Positions 20,819 to 31,100 of a DNA stretch of 64,000 bases are shown here, in pieces. Position numbers and translations under genes: made by a program. The DNA is taken from the NCBI RefSeq assembly GCF_003472385.1, contig NZ_QRLV01000008.1, positions 1-64,000 of the forward strand, in the 5' to 3' direction. Positions within the stretch are counted from its first letter, which is position 1. Each line of letters opens with the position of its first letter. The notes under the pieces are model-generated. The model saw only the letters and a program-made list of their open reading frames with translations. It searched no databases and was not told where the DNA came from. Origin of the DNA: Sutterella sp. AM11-39 (lineage in GTDB: Bacteria > Pseudomonadota > Gammaproteobacteria > Burkholderiales > Burkholderiaceae_F).

Positions 20819-20848
20819 AACTGATCTTGCTACGGAGCGCGAAGAAAA

Positions 20849-22051
20849 ATGAAGACGTCTCGCCTTTTTCTGAAAGCCACTTCCGCTGCATTTGCCGCAG
20901 CCGTCCTGTTGAGCGGTTGCGCGACGCATACTGTTGACTACCAGCCCAAAGCCAACTACAAGGAATTCACCGACGCAACGTGGCGCCCCGAATCGAACAT
21001 TCGTCCGCCCTTCCGCAGCACGGAAATTCCCGTTGACTCCGTTGCAGCCCTGCAGGAAGGCATCTACGCCTTCTACGACACGCACCGCAGTTTCTTTCAA
21101 CTGCAACCCGCTCAAACGGGCAGCTGGACCGTCAGTGAAACCGTAACGCAGGCCGGGGAACGCTGCTTTACCTGGGGCCAGGGCGCCGTGCAGCTCATCC
21201 GTAACTCCAGAGTGCTCAACAACGAAGGACCAATGGTTGCCTCCCGTCTGCCCGACGGCCGCATCCTTCTGCAGAATTCCGGTCAGGCGGTCTTTAACCT
21301 TGCCGTTGAACTTCGCGCCTACAACATCTCAGGCAAACCCATCCGTCACTTCCTTCGCAACGGCAACAACCAACCTGATTCGCTCGCCTGGTTTGTGCCG
21401 GCCGACGCCAAGTTCCCGCAGGGCTCCGTAGCGTATCTCGCCACCTACTGGCTCGGCGACGATGAAATCGTGCAGCCGTCGCGCTCGGCCTTTACGGGCG
21501 CCCGCAATCTCGAAAGCATGATTGCGCGCTACACGGCCAAGACTACGCCCTACTGCATGAGCTACGTGAGCCATTTGGAAGCAACGCCCTACGGTCTGTC
21601 CTTTGAGCGTCCCGTGCGCGAGCGCGGCAAGAACCGTGCGTCGGCTCCTCAAGGACGCTTCATTCTTTCACAGGTTCAGCGCAGCAATATGTTCTGCGAA
21701 CGACTGTCCAACGGCGCACAAAAGGGCGGCTCCTGGAAGATAAGCCGCATTCAGGGAACGCGTGTTCTTGAACTCACCGAAGACGCCGACGTGCCAAGTT
21801 CCGACATCGGCATTCAGCCGATCAACAACGACGGCATTGACGTGGGCTTTGCCGAAATCGTGCGCGGCAACAAAGGCCAGTCACGCATGCATGTGGTTCC
21901 TGTTCGCATCGTGCGCAACAACCAACCGGTCACCGACTTCCGCCTGAAATTCAACGCCGCAGCCGCTCAGGCGATCGCTGAGGTACTGCCCGAAGCCGAT
22001 GCTTCCCGCCGCGCTCATGATGAGAGGAACAAGCTTACCGGCAAACGCTAA
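20849..22051 (+). CDS. Predicted lipoprotein of unknown function
   Basis: The 400-residue product begins with a lipoprotein signal and lipobox LLSGC (Cys at about residue 24), with Ala next, so outer-membrane sorting is likely. The mature region contains FTDATWRPESNIRPPFRSTE, a Trp/Tyr-rich middle and five further cysteines. No family was recognised. A terminator hairpin follows, so it is not co-transcribed with folD in any obvious way. The start at 20849 follows GGAGCGCGAAG. A structural or envelope role is possible but not supported. Confidence 0.8.
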   Translation: MKTSRLFLKATSAAFAAAVLLSGCATHTVDYQPKANYKEFTDATWRPESNIRPPFRSTEIPVDSVAALQEGIYAFYDTHRSFFQLQPAQTGSWTVSETVTQAGERCFTWGQGAVQLIRNSRVLNNEGPMVASRLPDGRILLQNSGQAVFNLAVELRAYNISGKPIRHFLRNGNNQPDSLAWFVPADAKFPQGSVAYLATYWLGDDEIVQPSRSAFTGARNLESMIARYTAKTTPYCMSYVSHLEATPYGLSFERPVRERGKNRASAPQGRFILSQVQRSNMFCERLSNGAQKGGSWKISRIQGTRVLELTEDADVPSSDIGIQPINNDGIDVGFAEIVRGNKGQSRMHVVPVRIVRNNQPVTDFRLKFNAAAAQAIAEVLPEADASRRAHDERNKLTGKR

Positions 22052-22066
22052 CCGAATCTCAACATC

Positions 22067-22094
22067 GGGCGGTCGCAAGACCGCTCGCTTTTTT
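22067..22094 (+). terminator. Intrinsic terminator after the 20849 lipoprotein gene
   Basis: GCGGTC (22069-22074) pairs with GACCGC (22079-22084) across a GCAA tetraloop, followed by TCGCTTTTTT. It ends 14 bases before folD. Confidence 0.75.
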
Positions 22095-22108
22095 AGGAAA
22101 TTTCGTCT

Positions 22109-22972
22109 ATGTCAGCACAAATCCTCGACGGCAAGGCTCTTGCCGCTGAAATCCGCTCCGAAGTGAAAACACAGGTTGCCGCGCTTGCCGAAAAGGGCGT
22201 TTCCACGGCGCTGGCCGTGATTCTCGTCGGCGACGATTCCGCCAGCCAGGTTTATGTGCGCAACAAAATCAAGGCTTGCGCGGATACGGGCATCCGTTCG
22301 CTCGAATTTCGAATGCCTGCCGAAACGACGCAGCAGCAGCTTCTGGCAAAGATTGCCGAGCTCAACGCCGACGAAAGCGTCGACGGCATCCTGGTTCAGC
22401 TGCCGCTGCCCAAGCAGATCAACGCCGACGCTGTGATCGCGGCAATTGACCCTGCCAAAGACGTCGACGGCTTTCACGTAGCCAATGCGGGTGCTCTCAT
22501 CACCGGCAAACAGGGCTTTGTCCCGTGCACGCCGTTCGGTGTGATGCGTTTGATTGAAAAATCGGGCGTCAATCCCCGCGGCAAATCCGCCGTCATTGTC
22601 GGACGCAGCAACATCGTGGGCAAACCCATGGCCTTGCTGCTTCTGGCTGCCGACGCCACCGTCACTGTCGCGCACAGCCGCACGCCCGATCTGAGCGCCG
22701 TCACACGCAACGCAGACATTCTGGTGGCCGCCGTAGGCCGCGCCAAGCTCATCAAGGCCGATATGGTCAAGCCCGGCGCCGTCGTGATTGACGTCGGCAT
22801 GAACCGCGATGAAAACGGAAAGCTTTGCGGAGACGTGGATTTTGCTGAAGTAAAAGAAATCGCCGGCAGCATCACCCCCGTACCGGGCGGCGTCGGTCCC
22901 ATGACGATTGCCATGCTGATGCAAAACACGGTGCTCGCCGCTCAGATGCGCCGCGGCATTTCTTTGTCTTGA
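22109..22972 (+). CDS. folD: Methylenetetrahydrofolate dehydrogenase / cyclohydrolase
   Basis: FolD (287 residues) carries out both the NADP-dependent oxidation of 5,10-methylene-THF and hydrolysis of methenyl-THF, supplying formyl-THF for purines and initiator tRNA. The catalytic Tyr49/Lys53 pair lies in [13 protein letters not shown]. Later motifs are [20 protein letters not shown], the Rossmann segment [14 protein letters not shown] and [14 protein letters not shown]. The ribosome binding site is AGGAAA. Complete and typical. Confidence 0.98.
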   Translation: MSAQILDGKALAAEIRSEVKTQVAALAEKGVSTALAVILVGDDSASQVYVRNKIKACADTGIRSLEFRMPAETTQQQLLAKIAELNADESVDGILVQLPLPKQINADAVIAAIDPAKDVDGFHVANAGALITGKQGFVPCTPFGVMRLIEKSGVNPRGKSAVIVGRSNIVGKPMALLLLAADATVTVAHSRTPDLSAVTRNADILVAAVGRAKLIKADMVKPGAVVIDVGMNRDENGKLCGDVDFAEVKEIAGSITPVPGGVGPMTIAMLMQNTVLAAQMRRGISLS

Positions 22973-22999
22973 TGTTCCTTTAGCCTTTTTTCAGTTGTC

Positions 23000-25033
23000 A
23001 TGACCAATCCCTTGATCGATCAGGGCTCTCTTTTAAACTGGCCCGCCATCAAAACCGAACACATAACGCCGGCTTTGGACGAGCTGCTCGCCAAGGCAAA
23101 CGAAGCCGTTGCCAAGGTCACGGCGCCCGAGACGCCCGCCACCTGGAGCGACGTCGTCGATCCGCTCGAACAGGCGCTTGAAAAGCTCTCGCGCGCCTGG
23201 TCGGCCGTGGGCCACCTCTCGGGCGTCATGGACAGTGAAGCGTTGCGAGAGGCATATAACGCCAACCTGCCGCGCATGACGCAGTTTTATATCGAGCTCT
23301 CCCAAAACGAAGCTCTCTTTGCCAAATACAAAGCGATTGAGAGCTCGGAAGGCTTTGCAGCCTTGAGTGAAGGATGTCAGCGCATCATCAAGCGTGAAAT
23401 CCGTGACTTCCGTCTTTCGGGTGCGGAACTTGCCCCCGAACCTAAGGCTCGCCTCAAAGCTCTCGGCCAACAGGACGCGGCCGACAGCCAGAAGTTCAGC
23501 GAAAACCTCCTTGACGCCACCAACGCCTTTGCGCTGGACATAGAGGATGTTTCCGAACTCGATGGCATTCCGTCGGATGTCGTCGACATGTACGCCGCCG
23601 CAGCCAAAGCCGCGGGACTTGAAGGCAAGTGGCGCATTTCGCTGCATATGCCCAGTTATTTGCCCGCCATGCAGTACGCCAACAACGCCGCACTGCGTGA
23701 AAAGCTTCACCGCGCCTATTCGACTCGCGCCTCTGAATACGGCCCGGCTGAGCGCGACAACACGCCGCTTATCCGATCCCTACTCAAAAACCGCCGCGAA
23801 GAAGCGCTGTTGCTGGGATTTAAGAACTACGCCGAAGTCTCGCTCGTTCCCAAGATGGCTGATTCTCCGGCCGCAGTTGAGGCGTTCTTGACGGAACTCG
23901 CTCAGAAGGCCCGCGCCAAGGGCGAGGCCGACTGGGAAGAAGTCAAAACGTTTGCCAAAGAAAAGCTGGGGCTCAACGAAGTGCATCCGTGGGACGCCGC
24001 TTGGGTGTCCGAGTCACTTCGCCGAGCCAAATACGCCTACAGCGATCACGAAGTGAAGCGCTATTTCACGCTGCCGGCCGTCTTCAGCGGCATGTTCCGT
24101 TTGGTCGAAAAGCTCTTTGACGTGCGCATCAGCAAAGACTCGGCTCCGGTTTGGCACGACGACGTCAAGCTGTGGCGGATTTCAGACGCTTCCGGCAATC
24201 TCATCGCGCGTTTTTACACCGACCTCTACGCTCGCGCCAGCAAACGCGGCGGCGCCTGGATGGACAGCGACACCACCTATTGCGTGCTACCCGACGGGAC
24301 AGTGAGAACTCCGGTTGCTTACCTCGTATGCAACTTCTCGCAGCCCGTCGGCGACAAGCCGGCGCTTCTCACGCACGACGACGTCACGACGCTCTTTCAC
24401 GAATTCGGCCACGGTCTGCATCACATGCTCTCGCGCGTACCGCAGGCGCAACTTTCAGGCATTAACGGCGTGGAATGGGATGCCGTAGAAATGCCGAGCC
24501 AGTTCATGGAAAACTGGGCATGGAACTACGACACCTTAAAGACGCTTTCCGCGCACGTTGATACGGGCGAGGTACTGCCCAAGGAACTTTTTGACAAGAT
24601 GCTGGCGGCCAAGAATTTCCAAAGCGGCATGTTCTGCCTGCGTCAGCTTGAGTTTGCTCTCTTTGATCTGCGCATTCACGATGATGACTCCACGGATCAC
24701 GCAGATGACTTCCAGTCCGTTTTGGATAACGTGCGCAAGGAAGTCGCCGTGGTGCCGGCTGCCGAATATTCCCGCTTCGCACAGAGCTTTGCCCACATCT
24801 TTGCGGGCGGCTACAGTGCAGGCTACTACAGCTACAAGTGGGCCGAAGTGCTCTCAGCCGACGCCTTCAGTGCGTTTAAGGAGGAAGGGCTCTTTAATCC
24901 GGCCACCGGCAAGCGCTGGGTCGAAGAGGTGTTAAGCCGCGGCTCTTCGCGCGACGCAATCGAAAACTTCCGTGCTTTCCGCGGACGCGATCCGTCAATC
25001 GAACCGCTGCTGCGTCACAGCGGCATTGTCTGA
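23000..25033 (+). CDS. prlC: Oligopeptidase A (M3 family metallopeptidase)
   Basis: PrlC (677 residues) is a cytoplasmic zinc oligopeptidase that degrades signal peptides and other short peptides. The zinc motif is HEFGHGLHHML (two His and the catalytic Glu), with the third ligand in EWDAVEMPSQFMENW. The first 200 residues are the helical M3 N-terminal lobe. Only 27 bases separate it from folD, suggesting co-transcription. It is convergent with glnE across a terminator. Confidence 0.96.
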   Translation: MTNPLIDQGSLLNWPAIKTEHITPALDELLAKANEAVAKVTAPETPATWSDVVDPLEQALEKLSRAWSAVGHLSGVMDSEALREAYNANLPRMTQFYIELSQNEALFAKYKAIESSEGFAALSEGCQRIIKREIRDFRLSGAELAPEPKARLKALGQQDAADSQKFSENLLDATNAFALDIEDVSELDGIPSDVVDMYAAAAKAAGLEGKWRISLHMPSYLPAMQYANNAALREKLHRAYSTRASEYGPAERDNTPLIRSLLKNRREEALLLGFKNYAEVSLVPKMADSPAAVEAFLTELAQKARAKGEADWEEVKTFAKEKLGLNEVHPWDAAWVSESLRRAKYAYSDHEVKRYFTLPAVFSGMFRLVEKLFDVRISKDSAPVWHDDVKLWRISDASGNLIARFYTDLYARASKRGGAWMDSDTTYCVLPDGTVRTPVAYLVCNFSQPVGDKPALLTHDDVTTLFHEFGHGLHHMLSRVPQAQLSGINGVEWDAVEMPSQFMENWAWNYDTLKTLSAHVDTGEVLPKELFDKMLAAKNFQSGMFCLRQLEFALFDLRIHDDDSTDHADDFQSVLDNVRKEVAVVPAAEYSRFAQSFAHIFAGGYSAGYYSYKWAEVLSADAFSAFKEEGLFNPATGKRWVEEVLSRGSSRDAIENFRAFRGRDPSIEPLLRHSGIV

Positions 25034-25040
25034 GCGTCTG

Positions 25041-25078
25041 AAAAAAACGGCGGCAACCTCCCGGGATGCCGCTGTTTT
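25041..25078. terminator. Bidirectional terminator between prlC and glnE
   Basis: GCGGCA (25050-25055) pairs with TGCCGC (25067-25072). An A-tract lies on the left and a TTTT on the right, so it can act on both convergent genes. Confidence 0.75.
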
Positions 25079-25084
25079 GCTTGA

Positions 25085-27922
25085 TCAAGGCTGCGGAGCG
25101 TCGGTTCCGAACACGTCCTGCCAGAGCTTAAGAACCGCTCGGCGTTCATCGGCCACACTTTCCGGATCCACACGGCAGCGGACGTCTTCGCCGTGGGCAA
25201 GACGGATTTCGCGTTGGATGTTGCGGTAGTGACGATAAGCCTTGACGGCTTGCTCCGCCGTTGCTTCATCGAGCAGTCCCAGTCGCGCGGCCATTTCCGT
25301 GAGGTGAATCGTACCGAAGTTGTTGACGAGTTCCGGGAAAACGGAACTCTTGGCAAGCACCAGATACTGCACGATGAATTCCAGGTCCACCATGCCTCCG
25401 CGGTCGTGCTTCACGTCAAAGAGATCAGTGCGGTTCGGGTGCCCGTCGAGCATTTTGCCTCGCATCTCGATGACGTCCTTTGCCACCTGTGCGGCATCGC
25501 GCTCAAGCGTAAGGATGTAGCGGCGTTCGTCCTCAAACTGCTGCCCCACCTGCGGATCGCCCGCACAGAAACGGGCGCGCGTGAGCGCCTGATGCTCCCA
25601 AGGCCAGGCTCCGTGTCCGTCGGCGTTGCGCTGATACTTGCGGAACATTTCGATGTTAGAAGCAATCAGCCCGTCCTGTCCGTTGGGACGAAGGCGCATG
25701 TCAACATCAAACAGAATGCCCGAACTCGTCTGCAGCGTGAGCCAGCTCAGCATGCGCTTGACGAGCTTCACGTAGTTGCTCTCCGACTCCGGCGCATCGT
25801 CGTCGTATAGGAAAATCAAGTCGAGGTCGGACGCGTAGCCGAGCTCCTTGCCGCCCAACTTGCCGTAGCCGATCACGGCAAACTTGGGATACTCGCGGTG
25901 CCGCGTTGCAATGGAGTCCCAGGCAAGTTCAATCACCACCGCAAGCACGGCATCGGCCAGCGCCGAAAGATGGTCTGCGAGGCGCTCCACCGTAAGACGG
26001 CCTTCCAGATCGGCTGTGAGCAGCTGAAACAGCGCACTGTGGTGAGCGTCGCGCAGATGATTGAGCTGACGCTCCCGATCGCCGTCTGCCGAGCGCATTT
26101 GCGCACGCAATTCTTCCAACCACCGGCTGCGATCCACCGGTGTGTAATCGTCGATCACTCGATTGCGCGCATCGACCAGTTCGTCGAGTACCAAAGGATG
26201 CGCGGCGATGTAGTCGGCCGCCCAGCGGGACACGGCAAGCATCCGTCCGACACGTTCGGCCGCGTCAGGATACTGGTTGAGCAGCGCGATATAGGTTGCG
26301 CGCCCGAGCACCATCTCCAAGATGGTCAGGTAGCGCTCCATCACCTCATCGGCCGAAACGCAGCTTTCGCGCAGCCGCGCCCAACCGGCTGCCTTTTGAG
26401 CAACCTTGGGCACAAAACGCGCCAACTGTTCGCGCGTCTGTTGCGTACGCGCGTTCAAATAGCGCGAACGCATCATCTTAAGAATGCGGCCGGCGAGCTT
26501 GTTGGCCTCAATAAAGCCGATGTCGGCAAGCGCATCGGTGAGTTCACTTTCAAGAGCCGGATCGCCCGTCGACCACCCGACAGGCCAGTTGCTCACGCGA
26601 TCGGTGGGCGCCTTGGTATGGAAAACACCGTCAAAGGTCGTCGTCACAAACGCTCTGATCTCGGCGACTTCGGCATCGAGCTCGGCAAGCGTCATTCCCA
26701 TCATCTTGGCAACGCGTGCGCGCTCTGCATCGTCCTTAGGCAAGACCTGCGTCTGCTTGTCATCGACATACTGCAGGCAATGTTCAAGATTGCGCAAGAA
26801 CACATAGTTGCGATTGAGCCGTTCGGCCGTCTGCTCATCAATGCAGCCGCTTGCGGCACAGGCAGCAAGCATGGGACCCGTGGTCTTGCCTCGAAGTTCA
26901 GCTTCGCGGCCTCCGCGGATGATTTGGAAAGTCTGGCAAATGAATTCGATTTCCCGAATGCCGCCGCTTCCGAGCTTAATGTTGGTGCCGCGGTCCTTGA
27001 CGGCTTCCTTGCGGGCCGTTTCCGCACGGATCATCTCGTGAATCTTCGCAAGAGCACTGATGGCGCCGAAGTCAACGTACTTGCGAAACACGAACGGCCG
27101 CACCAGAGAACTGAGGTTGCGAACAGCCTGCGCAAAGTTTTCTTCACCCGCAAAAACGCTGCGGTTGACAACGCGTCCTTTGAGCCAGGCAAAGCGCTCC
27201 CAGTCGCGACCTTCGCTGTAGAGATACTCTTCGAGCATTGCCGAGGAAATCACCAATGGACCGCTGTCGCCGAAGGGGCGCAGACGCATGTCGACGCGAA
27301 ACACAAAACCGGTACCGTCGATTTCGTTAATAGAAGCAATCACACGTCGAGCCAGACGGTCAAAGAACTCGTGGTTCGTCACCTGACGGCGTGCCGAAGC
27401 GAACTCTCCGATTGCCTGCGTTTCGCCGCCTTCGTCGTAAACGAAGACCAGATCAATGTCGGAACTGACGTTAAGTTCCTCCCCGCCGAGTTTGCCCATG
27501 CCGACGACAAGCAGATCCTGCGGTTCACCCGAGACACCCACCGGCACGCCGAAGCGCTGCGCAAGCTTTCGGGAGTGCACCCGCACGGCCGCCGAAACGG
27601 TTTCTTCGGCCAACGCTGTCACCGTGCCCACGACTTCATGAAAATCGGCGTGAGCGGTCAGGTCACGAACGATCAGCGTCGTCATCACTTCCCGGCGCAA
27701 CTGACGCATGACCATGTCGAGCATTTCCGGATCATCGATTTTTTCGAGACGGCTTCGCATCGCCTCGCGCGTCACAGGTTCCTTCTGAAACCGCTCGATT
27801 AAATCCTGAACGCTGGTCCCGCTCTGCAGCGCCATGGCATTGAGCGAGCGCGCGGCATATTGTGAAAATTGAGGAACTTCCTGCGGAGTCAAACGCGGCT
27901 TGGTTGAATTCAGTTCGCCCAT
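25085..27922 (-). CDS. glnE: Bifunctional glutamine synthetase adenylyltransferase / deadenylase
   Basis: GlnE switches glutamine synthetase off by adenylation and on again by deadenylation in response to PII. Two nucleotidyltransferase halves are clear. One has VVGMGKLGGEELNVSSDIDL with GSGGIREIEFICQ; the other has VIGYGKLGGKELGYASDLDL with RGGMVDLEFIVQY. Both DxD pairs are intact, so both activities are expected. The start chosen is ATG 27922 (945 residues, matching the usual length); the frame extends upstream to 28003 but adds a basic tail unlike the family. glnE is divergent from yhdP. Confidence 0.96.
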   Translation of the reverse strand: MGELNSTKPRLTPQEVPQFSQYAARSLNAMALQSGTSVQDLIERFQKEPVTREAMRSRLEKIDDPEMLDMVMRQLRREVMTTLIVRDLTAHADFHEVVGTVTALAEETVSAAVRVHSRKLAQRFGVPVGVSGEPQDLLVVGMGKLGGEELNVSSDIDLVFVYDEGGETQAIGEFASARRQVTNHEFFDRLARRVIASINEIDGTGFVFRVDMRLRPFGDSGPLVISSAMLEEYLYSEGRDWERFAWLKGRVVNRSVFAGEENFAQAVRNLSSLVRPFVFRKYVDFGAISALAKIHEMIRAETARKEAVKDRGTNIKLGSGGIREIEFICQTFQIIRGGREAELRGKTTGPMLAACAASGCIDEQTAERLNRNYVFLRNLEHCLQYVDDKQTQVLPKDDAERARVAKMMGMTLAELDAEVAEIRAFVTTTFDGVFHTKAPTDRVSNWPVGWSTGDPALESELTDALADIGFIEANKLAGRILKMMRSRYLNARTQQTREQLARFVPKVAQKAAGWARLRESCVSADEVMERYLTILEMVLGRATYIALLNQYPDAAERVGRMLAVSRWAADYIAAHPLVLDELVDARNRVIDDYTPVDRSRWLEELRAQMRSADGDRERQLNHLRDAHHSALFQLLTADLEGRLTVERLADHLSALADAVLAVVIELAWDSIATRHREYPKFAVIGYGKLGGKELGYASDLDLIFLYDDDAPESESNYVKLVKRMLSWLTLQTSSGILFDVDMRLRPNGQDGLIASNIEMFRKYQRNADGHGAWPWEHQALTRARFCAGDPQVGQQFEDERRYILTLERDAAQVAKDVIEMRGKMLDGHPNRTDLFDVKHDRGGMVDLEFIVQYLVLAKSSVFPELVNNFGTIHLTEMAARLGLLDEATAEQAVKAYRHYRNIQREIRLAHGEDVRCRVDPESVADERRAVLKLWQDVFGTDAPQP

Positions 27923-28162
27923 GACATAAAAACTGCGTAAAAAAGTTGTTTCAAATCGAGACCAATTTGCGGCGAGATACAAAATCGCCCGAGTTGTCCG
28001 CAACGAGCTTTGCTATATTGCCTTGTGTGAATTTTTCGTTTCATTTGCGTGACAGCTCGACCGGTTTTCGGCGCTTGCCTGTTCGGCTCATTTTAGCTGT
28101 GTGAGCAATCGCGCTGAGTCGTTTTTTCCTCCTAGGTCCGTGATCTTCGCAATTCCTGCGGC

Positions 28163-31100
28163 ATGAGTTCGACGTTTTCCATACTCCCGGTCAGATTCAG
28201 AGCCTACCTGCGCCACCCCAAAGTACGCGCGGCGTGGATCTCTTTTTTTTGGGGCGTCGTTCTCTTCTACTTCCTCTTTTGTGCTCTTGTGCTCACAACG
28301 CGCTGGGTTCTGCTGCCTCAGGTCGACAAGTACAAGGACGACATAGCGCATTTTCTGAGCGAGTCGCTGCACGCCGAAGTCAGCATCGGGCGTGTCTCGC
28401 CGCGGTGGGATACGTTCTGGCCGCAGCTTTCCCTGCGCGATGTCGTGATTCAACGTCCCGACCCACGTTCACGCGATGCCAACATCCTGCATTTGCCGCA
28501 GGTTGAGGCGAGTTTTTACTGGCGCTCCGTCTTCGGACAGCCTCTTTTCAGAAAGCTTGAAGTTCCCAACGCCGAAATCACCGTTCGACGCGTTGATCAC
28601 GGCGTCTTTGACATTGCGGGCTTTATCATCAATTTCAACGATACGGCCCGACGCGATGCGCAAAGCGGTTCGGCCGTCACAGACTGGCTCCTGCGCCAGG
28701 GCCGCATTGACGTTACGTCCTGCAAGCTTCGCTTTCAGGATCTGATTGCCAAGCCTCGCGCCCGCACGACCACGATCGAAAACATCAACTTTACGTTTGA
28801 AAAGAACGTGAGCGATTATCGAGCGGGCATTCATGGCGAACTCGCCGGGCGGCATGAAAACCGCATCGACATCCGCACGCGGTTCACCGCTCCGCTTTTC
28901 GGTGACCGCAGCTGGAAGACATGGTCGGGCGAACTTTATCTCGGCGCCGACAATCTTGACGTCGCCCGCCTGACGCGTCCCATTCCGGACGCCCGCAAAC
29001 TTTTGAAGTCAGGACGCGGCAGCACGCGGACCTGGCTCAAATTCCAGGACGGAACCCCGAGTGAACTGACCAGTTACCTCGGCCTGTCGGACGTGTTGCT
29101 CACTTTCTCGCCCGATTCCGAACCGCTGCAGGTAAAGACGCTTTCGACGCGTCTGACGGAAACCTTTACCGAAGGCGAACTGCACGCCAAAGCTGAAAAT
29201 CTCGATTTCGAATTGAGCGATGGCACCGAAGCTCACGACCTGCTTTTGCAGACCGTCGTGCACACGGCTGCAACACCGGACGCCGAAACGCATCGCTCCG
29301 GCTTCAGCATCGCACGGCTTGACGTTGAAACGCTCAAAAAACTCCTTCCGTCCGTGCCCTTTCCAAAGTCGGCAGCCGATCTGATTCACCAGCATGAAGC
29401 CTCCGGCACCATCTCCAACTTCGAGGTTTCCTGGCTGGGCTCTCCCGGAAAGACACAGGACTGGCGCATCAAGACCGATTTCTCCGGCCTGACGGTTGCC
29501 CATAACTCGCCCGAAAACGAAAAGGTTTTCTTCTCCGGCGTTGAGAACCTTTCCGGCTCTCTGGAAGTCGCCGCCAAGCGCGGGCGCGTGACTTTCGCCA
29601 CCCAAAAAGGCGCCGTGTCAATTCCCGGCGTCTTTGAAAATCCCCGCCTGCCTCTTGATTCACTCACGGGCGCCGTGAGCTGGCAGCTTTCCCAAGCTTC
29701 CGAGACTGACAACGAAAAGGTTGCGATAACCTTTGACAACGTGGCCGTTTCCAACGAAGACCTGTCTGTGTCCGCGCAGGGTTCCTGGCAGCAAAACGAC
29801 ACGGTGGCCGGTCACATCAATCTCACGGGCCGCATCGAGCACCTGCAAGCCAACCGCGCCTGGCGCTATATGCCGCTGGCGGTCTCAGAAAACGTTCGCG
29901 AATGGCTGCAGGGCGGCCTCGTTTCCGGACAGGCGCAAAACGGCACGTTCGAGCTGCGCGGCGACCTCGTGAAATACCCCTGGGTCGGACCGAACAAGGA
30001 CAAAGGGCACTTTATCGTTTCGGCAGAACTCAAGGATGCCGCCATCGACTATGTTCCTTCCATGAAGGTGCTCGAAGACGGCAATTTTGAGCGCGCCGCC
30101 TTGTGGCCGCTTCTCACCGACATTCAGGGGCGCCTCATCTTTGAAGGCGCCTCCATGACGGTGCTTGCCGATTCGGCCAAGACCAACGGCGCCACGGTGA
30201 CGAAAACGCGCGCCGACATCCCGAATCTGAGCGCCGGAGACAACACTCGCCTAATCATCAACGGCAACGCCGACGCCGAACTGCAAAAGTTCTTCGACTA
30301 CGTGCAAGCAAGCCCCGTCACGGAGTTTGTCTCGGGCGCGTTCACAGGCACCAAGGCAAAAGGTCAGGGTCATCTGGATTTGTACCTCGACATTCCACTC
30401 ATGGAACCCTCCGGAACAAAGGTAACAGGAGCCATCTCCATGCAGAAGGCCGACATTGCCATGGGCTGGCCCAAGCCGCCGCTCAACGATGTCGAAGGCA
30501 CCGTGCACTTCTCTGAAAAAGGAGCAACGGCAAGCAACGTGCACGCACGTCCATTCGGATCGGGCGACGCGTCCGTGTCGGTTCACACCACGGCTGACGG
30601 TGCGATCGTGATCAGTGCTTCGGGTTCCACCGACGTTTCACACCTGACCTGGTTTGCGCAGAACCCCTATTTCGATCCGGTCGCCAAACGCATGTCCGGC
30701 ATGTTGCCCTTTGTTTCCACGGTAGTCGTGAAAAAAAACCAAGGGGTCACCGTCTCGGCGCGCTCTTCGCTTCAGGGCGTAGCTATCAACCTGCCGGCAC
30801 CGTTAAAGAAAACCCCGACGGAAATCTGGGATACTGCCTTCAGCTTCACACCCGTTACCATCAACCGTCAACCGGGCTACATGATCAAGGTGGGCTCCGG
30901 CAGTCGCTTCGACGTCCTGCTGCAGCTGCCCACGGAAGGATCCAAACTTGCGGCTCTGGGCAACATCGCCGTAGGACACCGCGCGGGTCTTCCCGCCCGC
31001 GGCATCGCCGTAACGATTCAGGCCAAAGAACTGAACCTCGTCGACTGGCAGCCCTTCGTGCGCACCATGACCGATACGGCCTCCGCGCAGATTCCGAAAA